Positions 45,157 to 57,247 of a stretch of 64,000 nucleotides of DNA are shown here, piece by piece. A program made the position numbers and the translations under genes. A model generated the notes under the pieces. The model saw only the letters and a list, made by a program, of their open reading frames with translations, was not told the DNA's origin and did no database searches. Source of the stretch: Endocalyx cinctus (lineage: Eukaryota; Ascomycota; Sordariomycetes; Amphisphaeriales; Apiosporaceae); the NCBI GenBank assembly GCA_001600455.1, contig BCKC01000008.1, positions 593,345 through 657,344 on the forward strand. The letters are read 5' to 3'. Each line of letters opens with the position of its first letter. Position 1 is the first letter of the stretch.

Positions 45157-46534
45157 TATCCACGCATATCAATTATCAAAACATCAAAAACGTGCCGGCC
45201 CTACACTTTCATCGTTAAAAACACTTTCGAACGTTGACGCCTCTGAAACTTATATATGTGTACGACTCTTATCATTTCTATCGATCGAAGTGCGGATGGA
45301 TCTTCTCTACCTTATACCCTTTTTGTTATTATTTTTTATTATTATTCACTTTATTCATTCAGAGCATTTTTCCACAGAGCAAGCGTTCCGCGTTTCGGTA
45401 CACATATATGCACGCGTAAACGCAAATTTATACTATCTTTAGCGATCGGCAGTTTGGCTTTTCTTTTCTTTTTTTTTGTGTGTATTGTATATAGGAGAGA
45501 ATATATAAAGCATGCATATTCTCTTCCCGGGGAAAAAAATGGGCAAGGGAAATTTATTTGTATGTTACTACTATTAAGAGGAAAACCAGTCTTCTCTTGT
45601 CTACCCGTCGTCATTGAATAGGACAGGATGAACAGAAGACTCTTTCCGCTTCGCTCCTTCAACGGATGGGATTAGGATACCTAGGCGTAAAAGGATTTAT
45701 GGCAGCTGATGCTGAGCAAGCGGATATTTGACTTTTTTCTCTTTTCTTTCTTTCTTTCTTGCCTTTTGATATTTAGACGAGGAAGATATTAAAAAAGATG
45801 ACTTGACTCCTTTGAGCAATTACTTTTACAGCGTCAAAAATAAGATACGTGCTTGTTGGATATATACCAAAAGCTAATAAATACTTTCTATCTATCTTGG
45901 AAGGAGATACATCACGTTTATCTCTCGTCTTGGACCATTCCATCATCATCAAGTGAAAATCATTCTGTAGTTGGGGTTACTTGTATAGGAGGGGGGGATA
46001 ATGAATTCTCTATTACGCATGGATATCGACAAGCAGCTATCTGGTGAGCTTCGAAAGTTAAAGTTGCTCTCCTCACTTACCTATCCGTGGTCCAATTCTG
46101 TTGGTTCCAGACTTATTTTTTTTTTACCACACCATCTACCAAGATTTACGGATGAATTTACCGTACATCAATATGTTACGCTACGGCTTCACATAATTCC
46201 AACCAACATAAATTTTTTCTAGAAATTCTTTTTTTTTTTGTATTTTTGACTAGGTTAAAAAAAATACTCTATTCGGCTACCGACGTTAAACTGGATATAG
46301 CGATGGCGGTGATTAAAATAGTGATGGTATCTAGATGGATGTAAAAAAAAAGAAAAGAGGGACATAGAGGGTAGAGAAAGAAAATAACTCCATAGTATCC
46401 TATTCCCCCTTTCATAACGCCGAATCGTTTTGTGGTTGATTGATTGATCGATGAAGTTGAAATTAACGCCGTTAGATGATGATGAGTCCGAATCATGTAA
46501 ACTCGTTTTTTTAAGAGACCTGGGGGTAAGCATC
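45157..46534. other. Convergent 3' intergenic region
   Basis: 1.4 kb between two convergent genes, AT-rich with T and A runs. No gene seen. Confidence 0.5.
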
Positions 46535-47816
46535 TCATTCCTCCTCGCTGATATCGCTCTCCTCCTTATCCTCTTCTCCGAGCTCCGCCATGAGCGCGGC
46601 TTCGAGATCTTCCTCGTCCAAGACCATATCGTCGGCGCTAGCCCCGTCCATAGCGCCGTTACCGAGAGTCGCGCTGCCTTGCTGGACATCTTCCATCTCC
46701 TGCATCATATCGTCGTCTTCGTCGTCGTCGTCATCTTCGTTATACCGATCCTCTCGCTCGGCCGGCTGCGACTGGTGGTTGCTGATGCTCGTCTGCTGCA
46801 TCTGCCGGTTGATCGGGCTCGGCAGCTTGAAGTGCTCGAACGCGTCGTCATCGTCCGAGTCGGCGTCCTCGTCGTCGCCGTCCTCGTCCTCGTCGTCCCG
46901 ACCGCCCTGCTCGTTCTGCCGGGCGAAGTCGGAGAAGGCCCGCAGCACGGGTCGCTGCTCCATGAACCCGGGGGAGAAGTCCCGACTCGCGCCGGCGCCG
47001 GCGCCTCCGGGGTCCTCGATCGTGAGTAATCCGTCGTCGTCCGAGCTGTTCTCGTCATCCTCGTCGAAGTCGGCCGGTCGCCGCTTCTTCTTGTCGTTCT
47101 TGCTCTCCGGCGGCGGCTTCGCGGCGGCGGCGGACTTGTTAGATGATGACGTCGTCGCCTTTTTGTCCGGCAGGGCTAGGTTATCCGATTTCTTGCTGTC
47201 CGCCTTGCCGGCGGGTTGTTTCCGGTTCTTCGCGGCCGCGGTCTTCTCTTTAGCGGCACCGCCTGATTTCGCGTTGGAGGCTTTTGCTTTCGCCGCCGGT
47301 TGTTTGACCTCCTTAAGTTTTTCTAATTGCGGGTGCTCCGCTCGTAAGTTCTCGGTGTCGTGGTTAGAGGGCGTCTGCGTCAGGTTCATGTTGAACAGCG
47401 AATCGACTTTATGAAGGACGAAGACCTGACGCTCCGGGTCGAATATGAGCACGTATTGCTTTTCCTCGTTGCCTCTCGTCCCCTGGTATGCGTAACGACC
47501 GCCGTCATCTTGAAAGGAGAGGTCGTAAGAATTCGAAGCCGCTCCTTTTTTGTTGGAAGACGAGGTCGGTTTTATTCGGGCTTGATGAGGCGCTGTGGAA
47601 GAAGATAGATTTGGCTTATGATTGTCTATTTAAAAAAGGGAAAATATTAGTATATTAATTATAAATAAAAATCGGTGCATTATGGTTATTTCATTACTTA
47701 CATCTAACACCTGTGTAAATTTCTTTAGAATCTTTTCCTAGCAAAGCATCGCTGAGGACTACGGGATACCTCCCGGCTTTGGTAGGATCGACTATCCCCG
47801 CGGCAAGGGAAGCCAT
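46535..47816 (-). CDS. EAF-family (ELL-associated factor) transcription elongation protein
   Basis: complement(join(46535..47625, 47702..47816)), 401 aa, with a 76-bp intron (donor GTAAGT). EAF proteins bind ELL and help RNA polymerase II elongation in the nucleus. Seen: MASLAAGIVDPTKAGRYPVV and LLGKDSKEIYTGVRYNHKPN across the splice, then QYVLIFDPERQVFVLHKVDS, the conserved end of the EAF domain (about 95-114). The C-terminal 280 residues are low complexity: a Lys/Ala-rich stretch, then long Asp/Glu runs, ending in acidic SDISEEE. The acidic tail is longer than I recall in animal EAF. It is divergent from the SH3 gene across 1 kb. Confidence 0.88.
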
Positions 47817-48814
47817 CACGAACGCTTTCTTTATGGGCGATCGTATCTGGTTAATGGGTGGTCGAGCTAAGTATGAATTATGATTGAGTAATGATATGAT
47901 ATGATAAATGGAAGAAGGGTGAGTTTAGAAATATTGTGGATACGAGTCTAAGTGGGTTGGTTGTTGGCTGAACGGGGACAATGTGGAGGAGGTTGAAGTT
48001 GTAACAAGGGAAAAAAGCCGAGGACAAATTAATGCCACTCCCAGAAAGGACATAACACACTTACATAGTAAAGACTTAGGTAAGTATAGGTAGTACGTAC
48101 GTACGGTGTCTTATAGGTGTACTTTATATTCGGTTAGTGGGTGTACCGAGCACTGAATACGTAAATATAGTGAATGACATTACCAACTTAGGCAAGTAAC
48201 CTTAGTACATATAATTACCTAGGTAGGTATATATCCATACGTACGTACTCCGTACTCTGTACATAGAGTAGAGTAGCGTAGCGATTAAACAAGCTGACAA
48301 GTTACAGTACGTCAGGGACAAGAATACCAGTATATAAGCTTTGTTAGTGATATATCGATGTACCTTAGCCAGAAGACCAGACAATAAATGAAACCCTCGG
48401 ATAGGTACTATGTGTAGTGTGTTTTGCCGTAATTGATGCCTAATTTAGTTCTACGTACAGTACAGTACGCAAAGAGATCAACTCACAATTCGCCATCCCC
48501 TACTATTTAGCAGGTACATACGCACTCTGTACTAAAGTATGCTAAATATACTAAATATACATATAATACCCATTTACTCATCAATTAATAACAAATCATA
48601 TTTCACTTTACTCCCAGACGGATGATCGAATGATCAATCAATATTCAATATCCTTACTACTAAATTTCTCTTCAATTTTATTATTTTAATACTACAATCA
48701 AAAAGAAAAAGAAAAAAGAAACATCAGCAATTCAACTGCGTCCGAAATTCAAGTTGAGAGACACCGGGAAAATTAGCAATTAGCTCGTGCAAAATACCGT
48801 TCTAAACCACCGAG
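47817..48814. other. Intergenic, divergent promoter region
   Basis: 1 kb between the EAF and SH3 genes. It contains an ACCTAGGT palindrome (48217) and a TACTCCGTA (48246). No gene seen. Confidence 0.5.
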
Positions 48815-49713
48815 ATGGCGACAGTTGACCGTCAAGAGATTATCGCCAGAAATAAGTCGCTACGACTTATCAAAAATGTACTGACTTGCCACTTGCCTTT
48901 TCTCAATTTTCAGTCTATTTTACCCGTACGAATATATGATCTTGTTTTTACTAATTTAATATGGGATAGGAGTTGGAACATCTTCTCGAGAAAGGCGTCA
49001 TCAGCGACGACGCATTCGACACCATCCAGCAGCTCCTCCCCGCCGAGTCTTCCATCTCGGGCGCTCCCACGCCCGCCGCGCGCAACAACGCCTCGATCTC
49101 GTTCCCCGCCCCCTCCCCGTCGGCGCAGTCGCCGCCGGTCCACTCGATGGCGAACCTAGCCGTCAGCCAGAACCCTACGCCCAGCCCGGCGCCTCCGTCC
49201 TACGCTCAGACGGGGCCGCCGAGCCTGCCCGCCCGCGCCGGACCGCCCGCGCCGCCGCCGCCGCAGAAACCCGTCGTGGCCCGCGCGAAGGCGCTGTACA
49301 AGTACCAGGCGGCGGACGACCGGGACCTCTCGTTCGAGCGGGACGACGCCATCGCCGTGCACGAGTACATGAACGAGGACTGGTGGATGGGCCGCAACGA
49401 GCGGACGGGCGCCGAGGGCATCTTCCCCAAGAACTACGTCCAGGTCGACGCCCACAACGAGAAGGCCGGCTTCTATAACCCGGCCTCGCCGCCCCAGCAG
49501 CAGCAGCAAGGGTATCCGGCGCCGCCCCAGCATCAGAACCCGTACAACGCGCACGTGCCGCCCATGGCCGTCGCGCAGGGCGGCGCCCCGAGTAACGGGC
49601 CCCCGAGCAAGGTGAACGAACAGGGCAAGAAGTTCGGTAAGAAGTTGGGAAATGCCGCTATCTTCGGTGCCGGTGCCACGTTGGGTGGTAAGATTGTCAA
49701 CGGTATCTTTTAA
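48815..49713 (+). CDS. SH3-domain protein, Csh3/Lsb1-Pin3 family
   Basis: join(48815..48877, 48970..49713), 268 aa, with a 92-bp phase-0 intron (donor GTACTG). Relatives (fission yeast Csh3, budding yeast Lsb1 and Lsb2/Pin3) bind Las17/WASP and act at cortical actin and endocytic sites. Seen: the family N-terminus MATVDRQEIIARNKSLRLIK followed after the splice by ELEHLLEKGVISDDAFD; a Pro/Ser-rich linker (about 45-122); the SH3 domain (about 124-180) with ALYKY, the double Trp in NEDWWMGR and GIFPKNYVQV; a Gln/Pro-rich stretch like that of the prion-linked yeast proteins; and a C-terminal KFGKKLGNAAIFGAGATLGG segment of glycine-rich character. Confidence 0.9.
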
Positions 49714-50661
49714 GGAAAAAAAAAAAAAAGACTTGCTGTTTTATCACAGTTGTCGCTCATCTCTTTTAAGCTAATCCTCTCACCTGATTTTTCTCTTTTT
49801 TTTCTTCCCTTTTTTCATCTCGTTTTTCAACAGCATAAGATGAACGAGTTTCTATTTCTTATTTTCTTTTTCTTTTTCAATCAGATCCTCTATTTCTCCT
49901 CTTGGGTTGGGGTTACGTTACGTTACGGGTAGTATGCAGGAAAGTTTATGAGGGTTAGGTCAGGAGAGGTTAGTGAAACGAAAGAGATCACCATAGTTTA
50001 TAGAAAGTTGTATCGTTTGCACCGTCTATCATCTTTTTGTTTTGATGTTTTGCCAGAATCTTGAAATATACGTCAAGAATCTACAAATAACATAGGTTTA
50101 TGCTTGCTATATCTAGTCTAGCAATGAACCTAGTATTCTTGAGATTCGATTCATTGCTCATCTTCACTGATGTCTCTACACTACATACTGTACCTAGGTA
50201 TATACATATACACGGCTTTCACGGCTTTCTCGGAGTGGGGCCAGTCAGGTTTACATTGGCAGATTGGCTGGTTAGTGCTAGTATAGTTGTACGTTTCAGG
50301 GGAATATAGCTGCCAGGCAGCAATCTATTGAATCGGTATATATTAGTTTGGACTTGTTCTATATCGTAAATAGATGAAGTACTCAATATCCTTTTATATG
50401 AAAAGAAGAATAGACTTATATTTTCAAGAAAGAAACTATCGTCTGAGACTACTATATATCACGACTATCCTTTGATACCCTACTCTTATCAAATCAGTCG
50501 ATTTATCTTCCCTCTCTAGCAATCACTCTCGCCCGTATTCACTAAGTGGTAAACTAGCTCTCGTATATCAATCTATATTAATCTAAACTCGTGTTCCGAC
50601 TATCTAGTTGAATATAATATATATATTTATTTGTATAAGCCCACGTAATTATCTCCGTATT
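49714..50661. other. Intergenic
   Basis: 0.95 kb of AT-rich DNA with an ACCTAGGT palindrome at 50192. No gene seen. Confidence 0.5.
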
Positions 50662-53600
50662 ATGGCTACCTATTGCAGCCTCTGTGGAGTTTTAGTCGAT
50701 GCCTTTGAATTAGACTTGAGTCTACAAGATGCCGATTCACGATTGACTTGGCTTCAGGAAGTCCGAGCAAGTAAGTAGAGAAGACTTATTTGTGACCGCG
50801 ACAAAAAAAAAAAAAAAGGGAAAGGGGAGCAGGTAATAAATATATCAGACCCAGTACATTAAATGCATTAAAAAATTCTAGTTCGATCACGAGAGCACTT
50901 CCGTGACCCCTTCGTGACGGGCGTCGGGTGGTTCAACTTCCAGACCTTCGTCATAGCCCCCGAAGAGCACGCGATCCACTACGCCGACCGGCGACCGGAC
51001 GAGGAGCCCGAGACCTTTTTCGCCGCCCACCGCGCCGGCCACTCGCCGCGCCCGCAGGCGCCGTACTGCTGCTTCGCCGTCCACGCCGCCTGCTGGGACC
51101 TCCTGACCGCGCGGATCCGAGATCCGCGCCGCGAGATCGCGCCGCGCCGGATCGCCCGGCACTCGTTCGCCCTCTTGTGCAATACCCCGACCAACGGCCG
51201 GATCTTGTCCCCCGGCCACGGCTACGGCTGCGCCGCGAGGTTCAGGGAGGCGACGCCGTACGCGTACTTCTCGCGCGTCAACGCTTCCGATTGCACGTTT
51301 ATCACGGGCGATCCGCGGGAAGAATTCCAGTTCCGGGACGACGCTCTCGACGGTAGCCTGTTATCGTCATCGTCATCGTCGTCGTCGTCGTCATCCGGTA
51401 CGACTATCGGGAATTACAGCCGATCCGACGTCTTCTGCGCTCTGGCGAACGAGATCGTCATGCTGATCTTGACGGCGTTGCCGTCGAGGGACGTATGCGA
51501 GATGCGCCTCGCTTCCAGATATGTAGCGGACGTATCCTCGCCCGAGAGCCTCTCGCGGCGTTTCTGGTCCAGCCGTTTCGACGCCGGTTTCGAGATGGGC
51601 TTCGTATTCGCGGGCCCGAGCTGCCCCCGGCCGGCCGAGCCGGTCGATTGGCGCATGCTATACCTCAAAGCGCGGGCGGCCCTGAAATCCGACTTGTTCC
51701 CCGGCTTGCGCAATCGCCGGCGGATATGGGAAACCGTCGGCTACCTCTCCGACGCGATGGAGGTCCGGTTAGGGAACGACGGGTCGTTCGAGCCGCTGCC
51801 TTACGGCGAATCCCGTCTCTGTTTAGAGCCCGACGTACGGCTGGGTCGTCCCGTCTGCGCGGAAGCTTCTTTTAGCCGTGGAAATACGGCGGAGGATAAT
51901 TCCTACGCCGATAATAGATTGATTCTTAGCTGTCGCCTATTTCAGGAGCAGGCTATACCAAGACCTACGCTTCCGGAGGGCGAAACGTACGAATTGCGCG
52001 TTTCTTTCGTATCGTTGAACGATAAGCTATGGATCAGTGGTTTTCGTTATCTGTCGCACCACAGCTCGTCCTCGATAATCGAGTGCGGGAGAGCTGGTTA
52101 TATCAATCCGCAGAGAGAATGTCAAATCACTATAGGTACGCAGGATCGTTTAGAGTATATTGACGCCTGTATGGCCACTATGGGCCTCACCGGTCTCACT
52201 TTAAACTTGAAAGGCACGCGGGGGTCCTATTCTTCCTCCGTCGGACAGATGGACGCATCACATCCCGGTTGTGGAATCGGTAGACTGGAGCTCCGTGATG
52301 GTACCGATTGGGCAGGGTTTGCGTTGGCCGTGGACGTACGTATACGCGGGCACCCCAGAAGTTCAGCTGCTAACATAGCTGATAATGATGATAACAGGCT
52401 ACCAAAATTATATCTATTGCTCTCCTAGGAAAACAAGAGCGAGGACTTACCAGCAGTACTATTAACGAGACGAGAAAGTATTCTTCCTTATATGACCTCG
52501 AGCCTTTGGAACTTTGGAATCCAGCAATCCCCAAATATCATCCTACCTGGCAGATTCCAGAGTCTGTACCAACCCAAGGTTTTAATTTATGCCTCAACAT
52601 GGACTTCGGAGGGGCGAACGGTTATCTTTTACCGTCGCTCACTCGCATCACCGTTCTCATGGGCGGTTACCCGGCCGTCTTCCTAGGAATGGCCTTCGCG
52701 TATGCCGACGGGAGCGAGCGCGTCTACGGACGAGACAGCCACGTAGATCATTATGAAAAGATGACGAGCAGAACAGCGATACGGCAGTCCTTTCCGATAG
52801 ATGGGCCCGGGGGTGAGCGGATGATAAAGGTGGTTTTGTCGTACTGCCGGCATAGAGACACAGTTCAGGAGATCACGGTAAGCTCCGAAGACTTTTTTTT
52901 TGTATCTTTCCGTAACATAAATCACCTGCAGAAGTCCGATAAACATTGTGAACTTACAAGATTTGTTGTTTCTGGTAGATCGTAACCAATAGTGGGAGGA
53001 CCCAATGCTTCAAGCTGCACGGAAAAGAATCTCACGGTGAGGAAGCTAATGAGGTAGTTATAACTATGGAACCCAAACCTGGGAAAGCGTTTGTAACATT
53101 CCTGGCAAAAGTCAAGGTAAGACTTACAATATCCAAGCCAGCACCGTTCTCGTGACTGACCTGTCAACCTATTACACCGAAGTCCCCCCTGGGATATATC
53201 CAAAACTTTGGTGCTACCGAGGACGTTTCCATCGATCATGGCCATATAGACAAGCTAGATGGTCCGTCGTCCCATACGCTGCCGATCAGCGAAGAGATCA
53301 TGGAATCCGCTAGTGAAATGCTTGCGTATCCTCGGGGATTTTCATTCACAGCCGCGGACCTTGCTTCCTTACGAACGATACGGGTGTCACTCGGCCACAA
53401 TGGAGATTACGAGCATATATCAGGCTTATGGCTGGAGTATACCGATTCAAAACTACCTGTTATACTTGGCCAGTGGGTTGAAGAGTTTGATTCCTTTACA
53501 TTCGACGCGGGCGACGTACCGTTCGAGATAGTAGTCTGGCACGATATTACCAATGTGTACAAGAGCGTGAAGTTTGGACCGATCCGGAAGATCAGAGTGG

Positions 53601-54521
53601 TGACCGTTAAGGGTAAATCAAAAGACTTTCTTGACCCACCGGTCGGCGGAAAGATTTGTCTGCAATATCGAGATAATCCATACGAAGAACTAGTGGGTCA
53701 ATCGCGAATCTGCCTGTATCCGAGAACAAAAATCTGACTGAAATGCTTCAAGGTAGGAATCATATGGGTCTGTAATTACGAATGGGACCACGTTCGAGTT
53801 TTGTCCAAGCCGAAGTCGACGGCTCGAGGTAGGGAGTTACTGATCCCCCACGTTGACCAAAGTCCAACGTGGCTCGTAAGAGAGAAGATATTCATGCAGG
53901 AACAAATGAGTGACGGCCGCCCGAACAACGTGACGGGGATCGAGATAGCGTATAAGGAACTTAGCAGCGAGCCATCCGGACTCACCCTGATCTACGAAGA
54001 CGAGCAAGTTCGCACGTTAGGAACACGTGGGCGCGGGCCTAAACAAATGATGGAACTAAAGTCGGGAGAGAAGTTGACGCGCATGGAGATTGGCATAAAT
54101 AGGGGTAATAGAATCGAATATTTCAGCGTAAGTTTTTTTTTTTTTTTTTTTTTTTTTATCCTTTTCAGAATTTCATTCCCCTTTTCTCTCATCCTCCCCC
54201 TATCAATTTTTAAATACTTAACTAAAGCTTACATTATAAATTCAACAGTTTCTTACCGACACCGATCGTACGTTAGAATTTAGCGAAAGAGGGGGAGTAA
54301 GTAGTTCAGCGGTTTATATACACCATCGAATAGTGTTCATGCTTCACCCTCTTGCACCGGAGCCGTGGGAAGAATCCAATGGGATGAGGACGGTAGTACG
54401 GCGGTACCCGGAGAGCGCCGGAGCTTTTGTTGGATTTTGGGCGGTGCCGACGAGGCGGATTCGAATTCTACGACTCCACATGCTAGGACCAATATTTGAA
54501 AAAAAAGGGCTCACTCAATAA
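50662..54521 (+). CDS. Large F-box protein, seven exons (fungal F-box/DUF7600-like)
   Basis: join(50662..50770, 50882..52335, 52398..52877, 52979..53116, 53183..53692, 53753..54127, 54249..54521), 1112 aa. Seen: a CxxC pair at the start (TYCSLCGVLVD); a domain around HFRDPFVTGVGWFNFQTFVI; a poly-Ser run coded near 51360-51396; an F-box (about 215-265) with LANEIVMLILTALPSRDVCE; then a long beta-rich region with repeated GLxLxY-type strands. F-box proteins select substrates for SCF ubiquitin ligases; no substrate is inferable. I recall this architecture from fungal proteins carrying DUF7600. Exons 2-7 join in frame at CTAAC/CTGAC-type introns of 60-121 bp. The exon-5/6 intron uses donor GTGGGT and removes an in-frame TGA at 53735. 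Intron 6 contains a T25 run. Confidence 0.75.
51362..51396. repeat. TCA/TCG trinucleotide microsatellite coding poly-Ser
   Basis: In-frame TCA/TCG run giving about eleven serines inside the F-box protein just before the F-box. Confidence 0.8.
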
Positions 54522-55079
54522 GTAGTTAAGTATTATTTATTCTACCTAATGGATTATGGATATAATCTTTGGGTAGAACCGAATCATGAGATTAGATCTT
54601 GTGATCAACTAAGCCATCACTAAAGATGACCGCTGCCACTCTCCCCTCCCTTGTTTTAAGCTAGTTACCAAAGAAGTGGTCTACTAATTAGGTACTTTAG
54701 GCACTGTAGCATACTGTAACTTACAACAAAAGCCCTACATGCAGGTACATATAAGTGCCTGCTGCGGGGTATAAAATAGTGGCTGAGCGCTGTCGGAACC
54801 TGCCAAGCAACCAAGTTATAGCGCATGAGTTCACATGCTTGTTTTGTCTCGTTACATCCACATCGACATCGACATCGTCATCGTATATTTCCACTATTGC
54901 TTTTTCACCCTGCTTTTTTTTTTCCCCTTCCCATTTCCCATTTTCCCTTTCATAATTTACTGTATGATATATGATATATATGATTATATGATATTTTTTA
55001 TTTTATTTTCATAATCTTGTCTGATCTTTATTATATTGTCAATACTCTTGAATCTTGACTGAACAGAACAGTACTAGGA
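54522..55079. other. Intergenic
   Basis: AT-rich spacer with a T/C-rich tract just upstream of the phosphatase gene. No gene seen. Confidence 0.5.
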
Positions 55080-56580
55080 ATGGCTAATCATACATCCTGT
55101 CCTACTTTGGACACTTTTATACTTACTTTCAATGCTGCGAAGCAACAGATTAACCCTCCTGTCTTTGCTCATCACCTATACCATGCCTTGAAAAAGAACG
55201 CGGAAAGCTTACCAGAGCTGATAGTCTTGTAAGCTTATACAGAATATGACTTTGTTATAGCAGCGTTCGCATATGAATCGGCAGACTGACTAGATCAACC
55301 CAAACACCAGCTCCATCCAAGAAATATCACCGATTTCCAAAGCTTTCATTGGTTCTTATATGCTTCAGCCGTTCTTCCAACGATTCGAAACCGCCGTTCA
55401 ACTGGCCTCCGCCAAATTCATTTCCAATGGAGACGCTCAACCTCGCCACAAAAACCACCCATACAAGCTCATGACCACGCGTAACGTCGGCATGACCGCC
55501 ATCATGCTGTTCTCTCGCCACCCCGACGCCATCCACGATCTCCGGTCTACCGAAGTCGGCTTTGGGGCCGGGGATATGGCCAATAAAGGTGCCGTAGGCT
55601 TGAGGATGATGTATAAGGAAGGATCCGAAGAGACGGAGCTCACCTTCGTGAGCACCCACTTGGCCGCGATGGAGTGGAACTTGGGGAAGCGGAACAAGAA
55701 CTGGGAGAGCGTAGTTTCGGGTTTGGTCTTCGAGGATCCTAGGAATATCATATCTCGCCGACAAGCGGAGCTGCCTACCCCTCAGAGCTCCGAGGACGAC
55801 GGCGAGGCCGAAGCGCTGCTTCCTCGGGACGACCTCGAGAAAGACCTGCACGATATCTCCATCTATAAGCCGAGCTCGTACCTTTTTGTCGCCGGCGACC
55901 TGAATTATCGTATTTCGACGACGTCGCCCAACCCCGACTCGACCTTTCCCGAACTGAACTCCGACAGCCCCAACCATTACTTGCATTTCTTCGCGCGCGA
56001 CCAATTAAACCACGAAAAATCCGGCGGCCGAACGTTACACGGTTTAAGCGAGGCTCCCGTCCACTTCCCTCCCACTTACAAGCTGAACATATCGGACAAG
56101 ACCGAACCCGTAGCCGACGCTCGCGACGTCTCGGATCCCGTCGGCTGGAAGTGGGCTTCGCATCGCTGGCCCGGATGGTGCGATCGCATCCTCTTCCTCG
56201 ACGTGCCCTGGTGGGCGGCCAACGGAACCGGGGAGAAGATCAAGACCGTCGCCTACGACGCTCTGCCGCCCGTTCGCACGAGCGATCACCGAGCCGTGTT
56301 CCTGCGGCTCCAGGTTCCGATACTCGATCCCGAGGAGCTCAGGCCGAAGGAGGCGGCGTACGAGACCGAGCTGAGCTCGGACAAAGAAGGGCCGATCGAC
56401 CCCCGCATCAGGCTACCGTTCCCCGTCGACCTGCAGTCGTGGGAGCACCGCGCCCACGTCAAAAAGTGGGAATCCGTCATCGGCTGGTCCATGCTCGTCT
56501 CTCAGTCCAAGCAGGGCATCGCCGTCTTTGCGACTTTGCTGCTACTCGGCCTCGGCACGTGGTGGATTCAGTCGCAATAG
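55080..56580 (+). CDS. Inositol polyphosphate 5-phosphatase-like enzyme, tail-anchored
   Basis: join(55080..55228, 55311..56580), 472 aa, with an 82-bp intron (donor GTAAGC, branch CTGAC). The endonuclease/exonuclease/phosphatase fold is clear: TFNAAKQ near the start; IVFSIQEISP across the splice (the catalytic Glu region); GDMANKGAVG; FVSTHLAA; GDLNYR (about 246-251); RWPGWCDRIL (about 335-344); and SDHRAVFLRL (about 374-383). GDxNYR and PxWCDRIL are 5-phosphatase signatures, so it probably removes the 5-phosphate from inositol lipids or soluble inositol phosphates. The final 20 residues form one hydrophobic helix (GIAVFATLLLLGLGTWW), which suggests a tail anchor in ER or another membrane. 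No SAC1 or RhoGAP domain is present. Confidence 0.9.
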
Positions 56581-57247
56581 GGACGGCTCGGCGAACGGAT
56601 TATTACACTTTGAGAGGGTCAGCTGCGTGGTGGCCTCGTCAATTCGTGTTTCGGCGCATAGACCTTTTCCTCCGTTTTTTTATATATACACTTGATGGCA
56701 TAATAATCGGCGTTTGTCAATAGTACAGTTAATAGTGTTTTTTCACATCGGATTTGCAAGACGGAGAACGTTTCTGGTTTATATAGATTAGATGTACTTT
56801 TTTTTCCTTTTCGGCGCAAAGGTAGAAAGTATAGCGGGTTGTATGGTATGGTATATAGATATGCTTTATACCCCTGGGTGGTTCATGAAGGTGACTCGGA
56901 GTCTAGTGTCTATACTTTTTCTTTTCTTTTCGGTATACTCGATTACAACGACGACGAACGAATGATGCCTGCTCATGTATCTATTTGCTCCCTTGGGACT
57001 TGTAATGTGATCACCCTGACATAGAGATGTAATATTAATCATTATTATCTTTTCTTTCCGGATATGGAAGTCAGCATAAGGTTTGACAATAAGCAACTCG
57101 TAGGGAGGCGAGAATTCTTTGTTCATCGTTAAGTCTCTATGTCTAGCTATCTTGTTTCACACTCCCGGTCTAGTCACATTTTACGGGGATTATCTAAAAG
57201 AAATTATCACTCGACGTAAAAGTAGAATCTTTACCAAATGAATCACC
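56581..57247. other. Intergenic
   Basis: AT-rich spacer between two genes on the same strand. No gene seen. Confidence 0.5.

Noticed and set aside
53735..53737. TGA read as a disabling mutation making the F-box gene a pseudogene or two genes
   Set aside because: A well-formed 60-bp intron removes it and keeps the frame; all other exons are intact.
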